A DNA stretch of 64,000 bases from Isochrysis galbana (GCA_018136815.1 CM030939.1:3837419-3901418), one strand, 5' to 3'. Positions 1 through 11,543 are shown, counted from the first letter of the stretch. Numbers and translations are program-made. The notes: generated from the letters alone by a model not told the origin.

Positions 1-1396
1 ACTACGGGCATGGTGATCGACGCACGACGCACGACGCACGGAGGGCGTGGAAGTGTGGAAGGAGGCTTGTGGGAGGTGGTGGCAGGCGACTGGGGGTGGC
101 TCAGGCGCGTGCTTGGCTTGTATTGACTCGTTGACTCGGGGTATAGACTCAGGAACTCGGGGGGACTCGCTTGGGAACACGGTGAAGTTGCTACAAAAAA
201 AAGCTCGAGGGCACGGAGCCACACAAACTAACCCAAACGGGGCGAAAACTAACCACATCTGGACGGACGGCCAGGCGTCGGCACCAGGGCAACTCAGCAA
301 CGCGCAGACATGCGACACAGGGGAGGCCGACACAACGAGGGCAGATCTCGTTGGGGAGATAGATATGACCGATAGACGAGAGAAGACAAAAGACGGTCAT
401 GGAACATTTGATGACAACAAGAGAAGGTAAGAGAAGAGGGCCGGAGGCGACGGACGGCACGCCGAGGGAAAGAACCTGCCGCGGGGGGGGGGCGAGGGAC
501 CGAGGGCACGGCGGGGCAGCGTGGGAGGGCGCGAGGCCAATCTCGGAGCGAGATCGCGTCCTTTCTTTCGCGGAGCGCGGAGAGAACCCTCCACGAGATA
601 TCTTGAGACCGGAGAATGTTTTGGACGAATCTTCCTGTCGTCGGCCGAGGAGATGCGGACGGAGAGAGAGAGAGAGAGAGTCTCGCAGAGCGACTGGGTG
701 ACTACGGGCATGGTGATCGACGCACGACGCACGACGCACGGAGGGCGTGGAAGTGTGGAAGGAGGCTTGTGGGAGGTGGTGGCAGGCGACTGGGGGTGGC
801 TCAGGCGCGTGCTTGGCTTGTATTGACTCGTTGACTCGGGGTATAGACTCAGGAACTCGGGGGGACTCGCTTGGGAACACGGTGAAGTTGCTACAAAAAA
901 AAGCTCGAGGGCACGGAGCCACACAAACTAACCCAAACGGGGCGAAAACTAACCACATCTGGACGGACGGCCAGGCGTCGGCACCAGGGCAACTCAGCAA
1001 CGCGCAGACATGCGACACAGGGGAGGCCGACACAACGAGGGCAGATCTCGTTGGGGAGATAGATATGACCGATAGACGAGAGAAGACAAAAGACGGTCAT
1101 GGAACATTTGATGACAACAAGAGAAGGTAAGAGAAGAGGGCCGGAGGCGACGGACGGCACGCCGAGGGAAAGAACCTGCCGCGGGGGGGGGGCGAGGGAC
1201 CGAGGGCACGGCGGGGCAGCGTGGGAGGGCGCGAGGCCAATCTCGGAGCGAGATCGCGTCCTTTCTTTCGCGGAGCACGGAGAGAACCCTCCACGAGATA
1301 TCTTGAGACCGGAGAATGTTTTGGACGAATCTTCCTGTCGTCGGCCGAGGAGATGCGGACGGAGAGAGAGAGAGAGAGAGTCTCGCAGAGCGACTG
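1..1396. repeat. 700-bp direct tandem duplication
   Basis: Bases 1-696 recur at 701-1396 with an exact 700-bp period. I see one substitution in the part compared (G at 577, A at 1277). Both copies end in a (GA)n run followed by TCTCGCAGAGCGACTG. The first copy may begin before the window. A diverged relative of the 190-440 segment lies at about 9911-10150, so the unit belongs to a dispersed family. Long open frames cross it on both strands, but they simply repeat with the unit and show no recognisable domain, so I do not call them genes. Confidence 0.95.
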
Positions 1397-2051
1397 CAGA
1401 ACGAGAAGTCGAAGTCATGCCTGTTTATTACCTTAAACGAGCGAACAATTATAGTAACAGCAAAACAAAATTCGAATCGCAAATTTCGAGACCAAAATCT
1501 GCAAACCTGGACTTGAGACCATGGGGAATCCGAATCTGTGTGTCTTGTGCGTCAGCGGCAACACGGGGAACTGTTCAATTGTAATTGTGAGCGCGTACCT
1601 TACACGAATATTCATGCCTACAGCCTTCAGATGGGCAGGAATACAACAATGGTATGAAATAAAAACATCTGAAGATTCTAGATGACTATCGCATCGTGGT
1701 ATAGTTTTATTGTAAAGAGTGCGCCTCACGACTATTGCAAGTAGTGTTGTAGACCGGTCCGCGCACAACTACAATCTTGATATCAGAATCCTAAGGAATA
1801 CTGTAGTCGAGTTTTATTTTAAACGCTCACATTGCTACACCTCCCGAACCCGAGGAAAGTTCGGTTCTTCCACTTCGAGATCCAGACAACCCGTATATAG
1901 GTATCCGTAACACCTCCGTGCCAATCTCCGTCTCTCCCCTCTTGCCGCCCGACTCCTTGACAGTCGAGGCTCGTGCCTCGTGCCATAGCCTCAGCTGCCT
2001 CCCCATGCGCTCTCATCCTTGGTGTAACCCCCGTCCCCACATGGCTTCTAC
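1397..2051. other. intergenic stretch, AT-richer, no gene recognised
   Basis: This stretch is less GC-rich than its surroundings. A short motif at 1661-1679 (A run, then ACATCTGAAGATTC) matches the 3' terminus of the retroelement family described at 2052-3230, but the sequence beyond it does not, so it is at most a scrap. Confidence 0.4.
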
Positions 2052-3230
2052 AAAAAAAAAACATCTGAAGATTCTGGGCTACACACCTACTAGTCTCGGG
2101 TCTTCCCGTTTCTAGCTAACACCGCCCTTATATTCCCTCCCTCCACCCTTTACTTTGTCGTCCAAGGTTTGGTATTTCACGGCTACCGGGCAGGGCACAC
2201 CGGCTGCGCGAAAGTCGGCCACATCCTTGTAGCGGCTCCTGAACTGGTTTGCGCAGTCCGCCGTGACACTGATCTCCCAAGGGCCTGACGCGCTTTTGGA
2301 GATGAAGTCTGGTTCGAGATCCACGCCCTCGAGCTTGTTTAGATGCGCCACAATGGCGCTGAGCGCGTCTTCGTCCTTGATTTTGTGACCGCGGTCGTAG
2401 GGCGTGAAGATGATGACGATTTTCGATGTGATGTCGAATTCTGCCTCTTCTTCAAGGTCATGGTCTTCTACGTTTGGGAGCTCTACCTGCGCGCACGTGC
2501 GCGGAGGAGGGTGAGTGGGTTGCGCGGCGGGGTTTACTGCTGTGAGTGTATAGTGTTGGCTTGGTGCTTGCGTCTCTCTCCCGGCCACGCGGGGCATAGC
2601 GCATGCACTTTGGGATTGTGCTTCAGCCTGTTCCTTTCCTTTGTGAGATGTGTTGGAGTGTGCGGGCATTGCAGCCTGGAGTGGGCGCGTCTTGCGTTCG
2701 CTCTCGTGGCGGCTTCCACCGCGACTCTTCGGTACGTGCTCGGGTGTCTCCATCCGTGGCCAGCACTCGTTGTTCCCGGCTCCCACCTTTTGGGTCCAGC
2801 TGAGAGCACTGCAATACGTATTGCAGAAAGTGTGCCAGCCCTCAGAGGGGCTGGGCTTTTGATGGCGCCGGGCCGGCCCCTCGTGCACGAGCACGAGGGC
2901 GGTACCGCGGCAGTGTAGGGGCCAGGCCCGGAGGCCTTCCCTATTGGTGTGTCTCGCTTGTGGGGTGTGGTGGGTGTGGCTGTGGAAGGTGAGGTGAGTG
3001 TTGTGGTCCAGCATGGTGGTCACCATGATGTCTGTGCGTGCGCTGTTCGCGGTGGTGTGAGGGCGTGGTGTGGCGGCTCCTGCGCCCACCTGGCTGGGCG
3101 TGTCGTCTGGGCGCGGTCGCTTCGGCGACAGCGGGGTGTCCATCAGCAGTTCGTCCATCTCAGCGAGGGCGGCGGCAGCGAGGGAGGGAGGCGGCGCGCG
3201 CTCCATGACCCTATCGTTTTAACGATAGTT
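2052..3230 (-). mobile_element. non-LTR retroelement derivative with complete 5' and 3' ends
   Basis: Read on the minus strand, the element begins with AA and a hairpin (3228-3211, CTATCGTT paired with AACGATAG). After GGTC comes the ORF at 3206. It ends with the family 3' terminus TAGTAGGTGTGTAGCCC, AATCTTCAGATG and a T run at 2052. The last ~100 bp match the ends at 45.5 kb and 56.5 kb. At ~1.2 kb it is too short for a reverse transcriptase, so it is a non-autonomous form that keeps ORF1 sequence and both termini. Confidence 0.8.
2112..3206 (-). CDS. ORF1-like protein of non-LTR retroelement (364 aa)
   Basis: The protein starts MERAPPPSLAAAALAEMDE and runs into a basic and Pro-rich segment (SPKRPRPDD). 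Near-identical starts occur at 45710 (minus) and 62877 (plus). The middle is low-complexity and rich in His, Thr and Ser. Around residues 245-345 is an ordered acidic then mixed region (contains IVIIFTPYDRG and PWEISVTADC) that could be a nucleic-acid-binding fold; that is inference. The last ~15 residues are encoded by what is 3' untranslated sequence in longer copies, so the ORF is a fusion made by internal deletion. No reverse transcriptase is present. Confidence 0.55.
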   Translation of the reverse strand: MERAPPPSLAAAALAEMDELLMDTPLSPKRPRPDDTPSQVGAGAATPRPHTTANSARTDIMVTTMLDHNTHLTFHSHTHHTPQARHTNREGLRAWPLHCRGTALVLVHEGPARRHQKPSPSEGWHTFCNTYCSALSWTQKVGAGNNECWPRMETPEHVPKSRGGSRHESERKTRPLQAAMPAHSNTSHKGKEQAEAQSQSACAMPRVAGRETQAPSQHYTLTAVNPAAQPTHPPPRTCAQVELPNVEDHDLEEEAEFDITSKIVIIFTPYDRGHKIKDEDALSAIVAHLNKLEGVDLEPDFISKSASGPWEISVTADCANQFRSRYKDVADFRAAGVPCPVAVKYQTLDDKVKGGGREYKGGVS

Positions 3231-3704
3231 GACACATGGCTTCTACAGACCGTGTTACATCTTATCATCCACGCGCACACAGCTCGAGCCATAGCCTGGC
3301 ATGGCTTCCCCTGCAAGCCACACACATTTTTTCAGCTCGTAGAACTCATGATCAGCAGCCCGCACAACATCAACATAAGGCTAGTAATCAGTAAGGGTGG
3401 AGGATGGGAACACAAAACACATGTCGTAAATCCTCACAGACAACACGAGAAGAAAGAGATAGCAATGCAGACGATGTGTAAATCATTGCTGCAAATCAGG
3501 CAAGTGCACAAGCTGCTATGGCTCAGGCAAGTTGAGCGCGCGACGGACCGCAAAGATGGTACTCGACCTCGCTGCTCGTCCGAGTGTTTGTTCGAAGGAG
3601 CCAACAGCGTCTCATCCCGCTGGAGCGTAGCGTCGACAGCAAAATTGGGCTGCCGTTCGTGGCCTCTCTCATCCTCTCCACTTATCGCCGTAGCTAAGAG
3701 CGCT
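3231..3704. other. intergenic, nothing recognised
   Basis: Unique-looking sequence between the retroelement 5' end and the last thioredoxin exon. It presumably holds the 3' flank of the thioredoxin gene. I see no domain, RNA gene or repeat. Confidence 0.4.
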
Positions 3705-4403
3705 CTAAACGTCTACAGAATACTGCTGCAACTCCTCCGCGACGCTGGTGCATGGAATTTCGTCCTCACACCCACCATGCACCTCCAAGCGTTCGATGAG
3801 CTTGGAGATCTTGCTGGGGCCACACGAAAATCCGTCGACCTTTCCTGCATTGCCTGCGACAATCTGCGGGACAGGCACGGATTCCGCGGGCTCACGAGCT
3901 CTTGGGGTGGCCTGCTCGGTGATCGAGGCTCATCACATGGGCGCTATCCTATCTCCGCGTGCTCTGGCTAGACGCACCTCAATATATGGTAGCACTTTGA
4001 TCCCGAGCTCCTTGCATAGCTTCTTGTTGTTGTCGTAGAGCATTTCACAAAACTCGAGCTCGGGCCAGTCCTGCGCAACCTTGACATACTTCGGCCCCAT
4101 GGCCTTGCAAGCCCGACACCAGCTGGCGTAGAACTTGATGACGACCACCCGGTTTTCGGCCTTTGCCTGCTCTATCTTAGCCTCGTACTCCTCCGGGCCG
4201 GCGAGCAGTGTCAGCTCACCAGGCACCAGTGGTGGCGCCGGCTCGACAATGGCCGCGCCCTCCTTGCCGCGCAGCCTGTTCCAGAGTGTGGCAGTAGGGG
4301 GCGAGGCGGAGCGCTGGCGGAGCACAGGGTAATGTGCCGCCGGCCTCAGCCCCTCTGCAGCCGCGGTGAGCCCCAGCACCAGCATCACACATCGTGCAGC
4401 CAT
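3705..4403 (-). CDS. thioredoxin-like protein, WCRAC type, probably organellar
   Basis: Two exons on the minus strand: 4403-3978 and 3863-3705. The 114-bp intron has a GTGCGT donor and a CCCGCAG acceptor, phase 0; 194 aa in all. Residues 1-20 look like a signal peptide (MAARCVMLVLGLTAAAEG) and the next ~45 like a transit region. The thioredoxin fold follows: VVVIKFYASWC with the redox motif WCRAC at 95-99, a cis-Pro at VLPY (139), and a typical end after the intron (VAGNAGKVDGFSCG, then an amphipathic helix and a short Cys-containing tail). The motif resembles plant plastid WCRKC thioredoxins rather than classical WCGPC, which suggests a specialised disulfide role. The start was chosen because the frame upstream is a C-rich/GA-rich leader. 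The fold is secure; plastid location is inferred. Confidence 0.85.
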
Positions 4404-4989
4404 GAGCTTTGGAGGGTGGGTGGGTGAACGGGTCGGGAAGGGGTGGGAGAGGGGGGGGAGGCTCCTGCGGGTGGGCGGGCGGGCGGCGGAGGGGAGGGCG
4501 GGGGGGGGGGCGGTTGAAAGGTGCGTCGGGTGCGATGTAGGTGTGTAAGCGTGCGCCTGTAGGTGTGGGTGAAGCCGAGGCGGGCCCCGCTCGCGGCTTT
4601 GGGGGGGGGGAGCGAGGGGGAGGGGGAGGGGGAGGGGGGGGGCAAGGGAGGGCGGGCGGGGCGGGGGGGGGGGGCGCGGGGGGGGGGGGGGGTGAAGCTT
4701 CCTCTTCCGTCCGCATCGGATGCGGGAGACTCCGACGGGGGGGGGGGGAGCCAAGAATAGGAGAGAAAACAAAAGCCCGCGCTTGATGAGATGGCGGGGG
4801 GGGGGGGGGGGAAGGTCCCTCTGCCCGCAGAGAGGAGGAGAGGGGAGGCGGACGACCGCGGGAACCTTTAGAAGAAGCGTTGGGGGAGGGAAGAGATGCG
4901 GGAAGAGAGGAGAGGGATAGAGGGTGGTGGTGGGGGAGCGAGGCGGGAGAGAGTAGGCGGGAGAGAGGGAGAGAGGGGAGACGAGGGGA

Positions 4990-5033
<44 letters not shown>

Positions 5034-5396
5034 GGCGGAAGACATGGCGTGAGCGAGAGGTGTGGGTGTGTGGGGCTTGCTTGCTGCTCCGCGGGAAGAT
5101 TCAGGAGAGGAATCTTTCCTCAGGACATACGGAAAGAGAGTGAAGTTTCATCTCCCTCTTCTGTGGCTCCGCGCCGCTTCTCGCGCTGCTGGCGCTCCTC
5201 AGTGGAGAGTTTCTGTATTTCCGTCGAGGAATTAGAGAATAGACCAGCGAGATCATAGAGTAGGGTAGAAGAATGAACAGGGAAGAGAGGAGAGAGAGGA
5301 CGCTACAACGTGAGCGCGGGGCCTCCCCAGGAGGGAGGAGGTATTATTCATACAGGGATTATTCTAGAATAGTGTATCGCGGGGTCAGAAGAAGAA
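4404..5396. repeat. low-complexity leader: G runs and (CT)n microsatellite
   Basis: Dominated by long G runs (4440-4820), GA-rich stretches and a (CT)n array at 4993-5030. On the thioredoxin coding strand the 500 bp before the ATG are therefore C-rich. Frames through it encode only Pro-, Gly-, Arg- or Ser-rich low-complexity peptides. Confidence 0.8.
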
Positions 5397-5543
5397 ATGA
5401 GCAAAGAAGAGAGGGAGAGAGAGCAGAGGGAGCGCTGCGGAAGGGGTGGCGCGGCCCCGACCGTCGCCCGCTCCGCCCCGTGGACGAGGCAGGAGAACAG
5501 GCCCGTGCACCGTGCCCGCTCACGCCACTCTGGCTCTCGTTCC

Positions 5544-7352
5544 ATGGGCCAGTCCGCCTCCACACCCTCTTGCTCCACTCTCTCTTGCGGGCTGGACGTC
5601 GAGCCGCAGGAGCTCTGCCTCGTGCGGGAGCCATGCAACCTCAACACCACCTGCCGTGTGCTGCTCAAGGGGTGCGAGTGCCCCCGCGCGCGTGCCGGCC
5701 TCGAGGGGTCGGTGCTGCCTGCGCTCGGAGCCTACTGCTCCACCGCGCTCGGCTACGCCATCCTACTCTCTATCCCGCTCTTGTACCCGCTGATCGGCCG
5801 GGTGGTGCGCGCTGGTGCGCCATGGCGTGTCAGCCGCGGATGGCGAGCTGCTGTCGAAGCTGTCGCGCCCAAGGCGAGGCCCGAGCTCCATGGGGCCACC
5901 GTGGTAGCTGCGACCGCAGCAGTCGTCGGCTTTGGCCTCACCGCCCCCGCCGATGTGTGGGGAGGATGCGAGAAGGAGGTTTGCGCATATCACCTGATGT
6001 TCGGTGAGGCCACACGCCACTACGCCGCAGTCCGTCATCCGGCCAACTACTACTCGAATTTGCCATCTCTCTGGCTCTCCCTCTTTTTGCTGGTCGAGGC
6101 GGCTCATTCCGCCGTCGGGCACAACGGGGGGGCACCGCGTGCATTTGTGCTGATGGACGCGATCTTTGGGCTGGTTTTGTTCTCGATGACGATCGCCTCG
6201 CTCATATGGCATGCATCGAATTGTGTGCACGCAGGGCATGGGGGGAATGCGCGGAGCCCATTCGTTCACACTGTCCTTCACCTCCCCCGGATCTGTGACG
6301 CTGGTTCCCATGTCGCAGTGACACGCCGCAAGCCTGCACGATATGGGTCGCGGACGGTGGATGGCAGGCTGCTAGGCGCAAGCCACTCCGAGTGCCAAGC
6401 TACTTTGCAGGCAAACTCCCCGTCTCCCCTGGCCTCGTTTGGTAGGTGCTTGGATTCACTTCATTGACCTCGGCCTCATGTATTCTGTCATCGCCTGGTT
6501 CCCAATCCGCTGCGCTGTCTCCATTGCTGTTCACGTCGTCGCAAAACGCATACAAAGGCGCGAACAGCGGTCACGAGGTCTTCCCTCTGGCTCGACAAAG
6601 GCCTTGCTAGATCGTGCGGCAGAATCGGGGGTGCAACTTACACAGTTTGAGGCGGAAGGCATGCTCTTGGAATGTGAAGGGCACGTGGGGCAGGCACTTA
6701 ATCGGGTCAAGAGGGGTAAACGACCAAGGGTCCTTCTAGATTACGCGTACGCAGAGGCTAGGCTTGGGTTGCCAGCCGCGGCAGCTTTCATGGTGGTGAC
6801 GCTCGGCTTGTTGCTCCGAGCTGTGCTCGTGCTTCAGGTGAGGACAGCAACTATCGAGATACAATGGCACATCAGCAAGAACTATTCGCTCGACCTTGTG
6901 TTGTGGATAGCTCCAGCCGAGCCAGTCTATCGCCGCCTGCCGCCCAAGCGCACGATGTTTAATTCATAATTGACCGCCTCTTGATGTGCCAAACCTACCC
7001 CCTCCCTCAGAGCCGATTCAGCGAGTCGTTCCCAACTGCACGCACTCGCTCCGACCTCAGCTCGTTTGAAATCTTTCTGTTCATCGCCTCCCCGGCTTTA
7101 TACCCTTCTCTCGCGCTAGTTGCCTCCTGGCAGCGTTGCAACTGGGGCCATTCTGTCGCGATGGGGATGGCCCTTGCTTGCCTCACAATATCCTTCTCAT
7201 TTCAATCGGCAGAGCGCCTCGCACTGGATTTGTACTGCAATCCCTATTCTTGGATCCAACCGACTGCGGCGCTGCACGTGGGGTCCGCAATCACCATTGG
7301 CGCTGGATATGTGTGGATCAGGTCTGTCGAGGTACCGGCGGCTATCAAGTGA
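5544..7352 (+). CDS. CREST-superfamily (ceramidase-like) multi-pass membrane protein
   Basis: Three exons: 5544-6222, 6446-6837 and 7011-7352. Introns are 223 bp (GTGTGC...GGTAG) and 173 bp (GTGAGG...CCCTCAG), in phase; 470 aa. The protein has about seven hydrophobic segments. Family signatures are YYSNLPSLWLSL, then DAIFGLVLFSMTIASLIWHASN, then (across the first intron) WIHFIDLGLMYSVIAW, and near the end DLYCNPYSWIQPTAALH. This Asn/Ser...Asp...Ser/His...Asp...His layout is that of the CREST hydrolases (alkaline ceramidases, PAQR, Per1), usually zinc amidases in the ER or Golgi. A basic cytoplasmic-looking loop lies in exon 2. MGQSAS at the chosen start would fit N-myristoylation; an in-frame ATG at 5397 gives only low-complexity Arg/Glu. 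The superfamily is likely; the substrate is unknown. Confidence 0.7.
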
Positions 7353-8066
7353 TGAGGAGTGTCGCCTCCTTGGTACGGGTAGCCATTTCTATTGCGGGAA
7401 GTGATCTGAATGAAGTGGCCAGACGTCAAACTTCGCCATAAGCGAGAAGAGCGTAGAGCAGATGTGGAGGCACACTCACGAATCACACCTTGCCTGCATG
7501 GATGCGGAAGCGTCACGGAACGCATCGATAGATCATTGCTACTGCGCGCGAGAACCGTTGGACATGAGTTCCGGCTTGCGGGTTTCCAAGAAGAGCTTGC
7601 GGGCAAAGACGGCGCCAATACCCTCAACTACTTTTTTTAAACCTTCTTGTCGGGCGCGCGGGGGGGTGAGTACGCAGCCTGTGCCCTTCTTGCCGTCGGT
7701 GCAAGCTTCAATCATCTACTACTTCAAGCCTTGGGGGTTGGGTTGCAGGCTATTTGATATGCTACTAGCACGCAAGCAAAAACTGACCCCGCGCAATGTC
7801 CGGCGCCATGTGAACAATACCTTGTTGATTGATGGCTGTCGCTTGCGGTAAGGAGTCTGTAGATCATGTTTGTCGACAGCCATGGTCGGGCAAGATGCGT
7901 GGGACATAATGGGTGAAGCTTGGAGCTGTCCGGCTCCGAGGGTACTTGAGAGGGTGCAACTCGAGGTTCCCTTCTTTTGTTACATCCTTTTCGTCTATTT
8001 GGGTACAAAATTTTTATTGACCCCTAACATAGACACTATTCTCTTCCGTACACCATATATCGATAT
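7353..8066. other. intergenic with unassigned short ORF 7410-7640 (+)
   Basis: The plus frame at 7410-7640 (76 aa, starting MKWPDVKLRHKREERRADVE) is charged and could be a further exon of the CREST-like gene upstream or chance. Nothing else is recognised. The 7985-8080 part is AT-rich. Confidence 0.25.
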
Positions 8067-8678
8067 TTATCTCGGTATTTGATGGTACCTTTCCCTCATC
8101 GCAGTGCTCGAAAGGGTGGAAGTGGAAGGTAAGTTGGAGGCGCTCGACGCGGCGCTTTCCCTCGATGTTGATGTTCTCGTTTGCAGCTCTGCACGTTGCA
8201 CCCAGCGCGCCACCATCTTTTGCTGCTCCATGGAGAAATACTCGATCTGCACGTGGTGGGTGTTCGCGTACATTGTGCCCGTGCCCGTGTGCGTGATCTT
8301 GCAATCGCCCAGGTCCTTGCGGGCCATCAATGCGCCTGTGCTCATTGCCGCCTCCTCGGTCATGTCGATAGCGGGGACGCCCATGTCCCCGTCGCTCTCC
8401 TCATCGGACTCCACGATCTGGTTGGCGCGGCGCGCAGGGAAGTTGAGGTGCTCGTCTGCCTCGCTTGCCTCGTCGCTATCGTCTCCCCTGGCCTCCTTGC
8501 CCTCGACCGCGCCCTCGCGTCGCTGCGAAGGCGGAGGGCGAACGCCATCCTCATCCTGGGGGAGGAGACCATCACCCTCCGCCTCCGCCTCCGCGAGCGA
8601 CCCGCGTTGGCGCTGGCGCGTGCAGTGGCGCTTGCCTGTGACGAGGGAGAGGCAGGCGATGAGATGCGCGCCATGGGC
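8067..8678 (-). CDS. unrecognised acidic open frame (no in-frame start seen)
   Basis: A 204-codon frame is open on the minus strand after a TGA at 8679-8681. It reads LIACLSLVTGKRHC, an Arg/Gln patch, then a strongly acidic stretch (DDSDEASEADEHLNFP, VESDEESDGDMG) and an ordered-looking region (GALMARKDLGDCKITHTG, HVQIEYFSMEQQKMVARWVQ). It ends in a Ser/Thr-rich tail. No family is recognised and it lacks an ATG before the acidic part. It could be an internal exon, a decayed retroelement ORF1 or a gene remnant. The even composition supports past coding. Confidence 0.3.
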   Translation of the reverse strand, partial: AHGAHLIACLSLVTGKRHCTRQRQRGSLAEAEAEGDGLLPQDEDGVRPPPSQRREGAVEGKEARGDDSDEASEADEHLNFPARRANQIVESDEESDGDMGVPAIDMTEEAAMSTGALMARKDLGDCKITHTGTGTMYANTHHVQIEYFSMEQQKMVARWVQRAELQTRTSTSRESAASSASNLPSTSTLSSTAMRERYHQIPR

Positions 8679-8829
8679 TCATACACGAGCGCAGGCCAGC
8701 AGGGAGAAGGGGCGGCGGGCATGGCTCACCTCGGCCCGCCATGGCGCGTCCGCCGCGGGCTATTTTGTCGCGGGTCTCATGACGACCCCAGTTTGTGTGA
8801 TAAAAACGTCCTGTTTATGTATGTAAACG

Positions 8830-10540
8830 TATGACCGTCATTTTTTTTCAAAAAGTCGGCTGGGAACGTGACCATACGGGTATTATACCGCGTAGAGAGG
8901 TGATTTGGGGGTTTTAGTCTTAGATAAGGGGTTATACTGTTAGAGAGAGGGCGCCGCGCCCCCAAACTTGCAGCCCACTTGTAGAAAGGGCCCAAATTTC
9001 CGACGAGCTCGAGCAGCCACCCAAACTTGCAGAAAAATTTGTAAAAGTATTTACCTGGCCCTACAAATCTCGAGCGGATAGATAGAGCAACCGACTCGCT
9101 CGCCAAAAACCTTGACCGAGAAGAAAGAAGCAAGGACCTACAAGCCAAGGGTAGCGGACCTAGGGAATGTGAGAGGAAATTTCCGAACGCCAACGCGAAC
9201 GCCAAACGCGGGAAGGCAACGAAACCCTAACCAGGCCAAGCAGAACCTACGAAGAACAGGCCTAGACGACAACGAAAGTGAGCAAGTCCCGAGAAAGAAC
9301 CGGAACCCAACAAGAAACGACAAGCCTTGCAAGAAGCTAAACAAGCCTTCACAAGGTGACCTGAGAGCCTGAGACAAGCGCGCAGCGAGCGACAGGCGAC
9401 CTGGCTCCTTTGGGTCAAGATTGCCCGAAAGGAGGAAACCTGGAATCTAGACCTGACAAACAGGCTAGACGGAACGAAACGAGAACTCGAATTCTAGTTC
9501 GCTAGGGACGAACCCTACCAACCTAGAAGTACCTGAGCTTCACCGTGTGGCCGCACGGCGAAGGACCTGGAAATAAGAGCCTGGAAATCGCATCATCTAG
9601 GATGAATGCGACAGATGACTACAAACTCATAGGTAGAGGGCCGTTCGATCGAGCCGGCAGCTGACGCGGCCGTAGAAGGGTCGTTGATTGTTGCTTGCGG
9701 GAAGATGTCTGACAGATCATAGTAAGAGTCGGGTCTGAGAGGGTCTGCCATCGGGCGCTACGAGCGGTGAGGTAGACTGAAGGTCGGAGGATTGCAACGC
9801 GTGGCGTCGGAGGGTAGAGACGAGGCTAGCTAGCGAGCTATTGAGAGAGAGGGAGAATGAGAATGAGAGCTTCTTAGGTCCGAGGTAGACACGGGAGACT
9901 ACAACGACTGGACTCAAAAAAAGTTGGAGGCCACAGAGGCACACAAACTAAACCAAACGGGGCGAAAACTAACCACACCTGGGCGGACGACCAGGCGTCG
10001 GCACCAGGGCAACTTAGCAGCGCGCAGACCTGCGACAGAGGGGTCGGCACAATGAGGGCAGACCTCGCTGGGGAGCTATGACCGATACACGAAGAGAAGA
10101 CAAAAGACGGTCATGGAACATTTGATGACATCGAGAGAAAATAAGAGAAGAGGCGGAATACCAATCGACGAGACCTTGAGTGAGGCTTAAAATAACCTAC
10201 AGGTTAAAAGTAAAAGTCTGTCATCGTATGGAATACGACAACACATGAGAAAACAAGGGAGGGGAATCGAGAGCGATCACCCCTATCCTAACACACGGGG
10301 CGAAGGAGATTGAGATCGGAGGATCCCGACCGGACGGATCGGAGGGCGGAGGGTGCACACCAGATGGGGGGAAAACAAAGCAAACGAAGGGAAGGAGAGC
10401 AGAGGAGGGAGGCTCCCTTGGGAGAAACCAAGGGCGGTTCTCCCCCTAACCACAACACTGGGTTATCAAGAGGTTTTTTGACTACAGACAATCAAGATAG
10501 ACAAGACAACAACATATTGTCAAACGCACACATACACAAG
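8830..10540. repeat. purine-rich dispersed repeat region
   Basis: The plus strand is purine-rich with few G runs and no convincing coding frame. The segment 9911-10150 matches 191-430 of the left-edge tandem repeat at roughly 85-90 percent by eye (shared ACACAAACTA, CCAAACGGGGCGAAAACTAA, GGTCATGGAACATTTGATGA). The 8940-9900 part has no match I can see in the window. It is probably a non-coding portion of a transposable element. Confidence 0.6.
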
Positions 10541-10925
10541 CGATGCATATGAATGACAGACACGCATCCCCAACAGATAGAGCAGGACGTCAACAACCAG
10601 GTTTTGGCTGGGCGTTGACTGAGCTTCTCACGCCATTGCTCGCTCGAGATCGAGTCTCAAGTCTATCCGCCAGTAGTGCGGAGGCTCTCGGCAATGACGG
10701 ATTAAGGATTGGGCAACCTCCGTTAGCGGAGTGCGAGAAATGACATTCGAGACGGATTTGGCAGGGCATCATATCCAGGCCTGACAACGTGCATCGACGC
10801 AGCGACGGGATAAGCAGGCAGCGATTTCCCTTGGGACTTGAACGCTTTCACTCCGAGCTCCGAGCGCAGTTGACGGAATAGTTGTGTGTGCTAACTGTGT
10901 CGATCGGGCATGCTTTTCACCTTAA
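10541..10925. other. intergenic, nothing recognised
   Basis: Three-prime flank of the EF-hand gene. Several short frames are present, none with a recognisable motif. Confidence 0.35.
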
Positions 10926-11543
10926 TCAAGTCACTTGCTTTCGAAGGAGCTTGACGAAGTCCTCATACTTGAGTTCGCCATCCTTGATCGGCGTCTCAAA
11001 TGCCTCATCCACATCGATGTCAAGATCGAACGAATTCCGCAACAGCGATTTCACCTCCCCCTTGGCGAGTTTCCCCTCTGTACCACCAAGCGAGCTGAAT
11101 GCATCATTCACCTGCTGCTTGTCGACGTCCGGCTTGACTTGGAGGCATTGGGCGTACCAGGCCAAGAACTCGCGCATGTTGATCCGGCCGTCACCGTCGC
11201 CATGATCACCTTCCACCTTTGCAATCATCTCCTTCACCTGATCACGCTTCATGCTATGGCCCAAGTTTCGCATCGCCTGGATGAGCTCGTCCTCATCAAT
11301 AGTCCCGCTTGAGTCGCGGTCCATGCTGAAAAAGGCAGCCTTGCCAGCGGCCAGATCCGTGTCCGACAATCGGCTCACTAAACTGGGCTTCCAGCCGGAA
11401 GTCCACTTCACGCGCTCCTCTGCTCCGCCACTCAAGCTCTTCCCAAGCGGCCGTTTGTCCTTCGAGGGGGTGTCACTCGCCTGCGGCTTCTTCGGAGGCG
11501 ACACCACGTTTCCAGCTGAACCGTGGGCCTTGCCTGTCGGCAT
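10926..11543 (-). CDS. EF-hand calcium-binding protein (calmodulin/centrin-like)
   Basis: Single exon, 205 aa. Residues 1-60 are basic, Ser/Pro-rich and probably disordered. The first EF loop at 75-86 (DRDSSGTIDEDE) has all canonical ligands. The second, around 113-125, reads GDHGDGDGRINMRE: with Ile at loop position 8, position 1 falls on His rather than Asp, so it is either one residue out of register or altered. The C-terminal half keeps EF-like helices, but its loops are degenerate (GGTEGKLAKGEV; IKDGELKYEDF). The likely role is a calcium sensor with one or two working sites. The start MPTGKAHG was chosen because the frame upstream is (GA)n low complexity. Confidence 0.85.
   Translation of the reverse strand: MPTGKAHGSAGNVVSPPKKPQASDTPSKDKRPLGKSLSGGAEERVKWTSGWKPSLVSRLSDTDLAAGKAAFFSMDRDSSGTIDEDELIQAMRNLGHSMKRDQVKEMIAKVEGDHGDGDGRINMREFLAWYAQCLQVKPDVDKQQVNDAFSSLGGTEGKLAKGEVKSLLRNSFDLDIDVDEAFETPIKDGELKYEDFVKLLRKQVT

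Noticed and set aside
191-1584. Several 100-280 codon frames on both strands of the left-edge repeat
   Set aside because: They duplicate exactly with the 700-bp repeat, overlap each other in many frames and show no domain.
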